From: Solirubrobacteraceae bacterium
Lineage (GTDB): Bacteria > Actinomycetota > Thermoleophilia > Solirubrobacterales > Solirubrobacteraceae
Reading direction: 5' to 3'
NCBI GenBank assembly: GCA_030151725.1
Contig: JASLDD010000215.1
Span: forward strand, 1 to 6,357
DNA length: 6,357 nt
Position 1 is the stretch's first letter. Every line of letters begins with the position of its first letter. The notes under the pieces were generated by a model. That model did no database searches and had not been told where the DNA came from. It was given only the letters and a program-made list of their open reading frames with translations. Shown here in pieces: positions 4,778 to 6,357 of the stretch. Position numbers and translations under genes: made by a program.

Positions 4778-6357
4778 GTGAAGCCGGGTAACGTCCTGCA
4801 TCTCTACCGCGTGCGCGTGCGTGCACGTTTCGTGCAGGAGTGTTTTGCTGTCATTGGGATCGCAGCAGGGGTGGCGTTGCTGTTCGCCTCGCAGGTCGCA
4901 AGCCAGAGCCTCTCGAGTTCCGTGGCACAGCTGTCGCGCGGCATCACCGGCCGGGCGACGCTGCAGCTACTGGCACGTGACTCGCAGGGCATGCCCACAA
5001 GCCTGCTCGCCCAAGTGAGACGTATCGACGGTGTTCGCGTCGCCGCACCGCTACTGGAAGCGAGCGCCGAGGCGACCGGCCCCAAAGGCAGCCAGTCGGT
5101 TGAGCTCGTCGGCGCCGATTCGAGCCTCCGCCGGCTGGGTGGCACACTCGTGCGCCATACCGATCTCGAACCGTTTGCCTACATCGGAGCGGTGCTGCTT
5201 CCGGCGCCCCTCGCCGGCCACCTCGGTGTCACGAAGTTCGGAAAGGAAATCACGCTACGGATGTATGGGCGCAGCGAACACGCGCCTCTTTACGAGCTGC
5301 TCCACGAAAAGCAGATAGGGGGCCTCGCGGCGAGTCCGATCGTCGTCGCACCGCTGTTCTTCGCGCAGGAAATGACGGGTCTTGCCAGCCACGTCTCGCG
5401 CATCCTCGTTCAGCCCGCCCCAGGCATGGAATCGTTTGTCAAGGCAGCCCTCGTGCGCCTTGCAGCCGGGCATTTGAACGTCGAGTCGACCAGCTATGAC
5501 GAAAGGCTGTTCGCAAAGGCGGCCTCCGCGAGCAACCAGTCGACGGCACTGTTCGCCGTAATCAGCGCACTGGTGGGGTTCCTCTTCGCGTTCAACGCGA
5601 TGCTGCTCACGGTACCCCAGCGCCGGCGCCTGATCGCCGATCTGCGCCGCGACGGCTACCCGCCCGCGACGGTCGTCGGCGTGCTGCTACTCGACGCGCT
5701 AGTTCTCGGGATCGCGGCGTGTGCGCTCGGGCTCGCGATCGGGGAGGAGCTCTCCATCCATCTCTTCCATTCAAATCCCGGCTATCTGGGCTCGGCGTTC
5801 TCTGTCGGCAGCCAGCGCGTGGTGGGCTGGCAGAGCGTTGCCATTGCGGCTGGAGGCGGGATGTTGGCAGCGGTGGTCGCGGTGCTGAGCCCGCTGCGCG
5901 ACATCGTCTCCCGCAACCCCCTCGCGGCGGTCACCCCCAAGCAGGGCACCGCCGCCGGGCGCGCAAGCCTTCGCACTGCGCTCGTCGGGATCGTGTGCCT
6001 GGGGGTCGCTACAGCGATCCTGCTCGGCGCTCCCAAGCAGGCGATCGTCGGCATGATCCTGTTGATCGCCGCGATGCTCTTGGTACTACCAGTGGCACTG
6101 GAACTGGCGCTCGCTCTGCTGACGAGGCTCGCACGGGCGCTGACAGGCGCCGTTCCGCACGTGGCGGCTATGGAGCTCCGCGCGGCGCGCTCCAGGGCGA
6201 TCGGCGTCGCGGCAACCGGAGCGATAGCGGTATTCGGCGCAGTCGCAATTCAGGGTGCGCACTCCGACCTGCTGAAGGGCCTGCAGAACGCCGCACACGA
6301 CGAGAATGCGTTCACCGACCTGTGGGTATCGCCGCCCGGGGCATACAACCTGCTGCG
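4778..6357 (+). CDS. FtsX/MacB-type ABC transporter permease, 3'-truncated by the window edge
   Basis: The frame is open from GTG 4778 to the last base: 526 complete codons and two bases, no stop. GTG 4778 is the first start codon after the in-frame TAA of the ATPase gene. A weak ACAGG lies about 10 bases upstream. The N-terminus is basic (R11-R17), then a membrane segment at about 22-42. A soluble domain of about 210 residues (45-255) follows, rich in the V-A-A-P-L and L-V-G-A-D patterns of MacB-type periplasmic/extracytoplasmic domains. Further predicted membrane segments lie near 257-279, 297-322, 351-372, 401-417, 421-449 and 474-492. A cytoplasmic RRRLIADLRRDGYPPATVVG (282-301) between two of them is the FtsX-like coupling region, and NPLAAV (380-385) closes the first core. 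Residues from about 462 (A-M-E-L-R-A-A-R-S-R-A-I-G) restart the N-terminal pattern, so this is probably the duplicated type of about 800 residues with its second half outside the window. Partner of the preceding ATPase; the substrate is unknown. Confidence 0.92.
   Translation, partial: MKPGNVLHLYRVRVRARFVQECFAVIGIAAGVALLFASQVASQSLSSSVAQLSRGITGRATLQLLARDSQGMPTSLLAQVRRIDGVRVAAPLLEASAEATGPKGSQSVELVGADSSLRRLGGTLVRHTDLEPFAYIGAVLLPAPLAGHLGVTKFGKEITLRMYGRSEHAPLYELLHEKQIGGLAASPIVVAPLFFAQEMTGLASHVSRILVQPAPGMESFVKAALVRLAAGHLNVESTSYDERLFAKAASASNQSTALFAVISALVGFLFAFNAMLLTVPQRRRLIADLRRDGYPPATVVGVLLLDALVLGIAACALGLAIGEELSIHLFHSNPGYLGSAFSVGSQRVVGWQSVAIAAGGGMLAAVVAVLSPLRDIVSRNPLAAVTPKQGTAAGRASLRTALVGIVCLGVATAILLGAPKQAIVGMILLIAAMLLVLPVALELALALLTRLARALTGAVPHVAAMELRAARSRAIGVAATGAIAVFGAVAIQGAHSDLLKGLQNAAHDENAFTDLWVSPPGAYNLL

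Overview
The window is GC-rich, with a strong preference for G or C at third codon positions. It reads as a high-GC actinobacterium, most plausibly a soil member of the Thermoleophilia (Solirubrobacterales). That placement is an inference from the NHL-repeat protein, a secreted protein of a type I associate with that group, and a DUF2600 protein of actinobacterial style. No rRNA or other taxonomic marker is present. All supported genes lie on the + strand.

Region 1 (2-1141) is the 3' part of a long NHL-repeat beta-propeller gene whose start lies outside the window. Region 2 (1142-1478) is a 337-base gene-free gap. It holds a tandem pair of very GC-rich hairpin units just after the stop codon, then a sharply AT-rich stretch (about 39% GC over 1291-1430). 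That stretch contains a long imperfect inverted repeat (1356-1373 with 1413-1432) and a plausible sigma70-type promoter between its arms.

Region 3 (1479-6357, continuing past the edge) is a tight five-gene same-strand run that looks like one operon. In order it encodes a small exported beta-rich protein, a second exported protein whose GTG start overlaps the previous stop, a DUF2600 (tetraprenyl-beta-curcumene synthase/YtpB-like) protein, an ABC ATPase of the LolD/MacB type, and its FtsX/MacB-type permease, cut by the window end. Gaps between these genes are -4, 5, 10 and 21 bases.

The most interesting reading is that a cytoplasmic terpene-synthase-like enzyme, an ABC machine of a class that usually works on lipids, lipoproteins or envelope substrates, and two exported proteins act together in making, moving or placing a lipid or isoprenoid at the cell envelope. 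The gene order and families are visible in the sequence; the joint function is inference.
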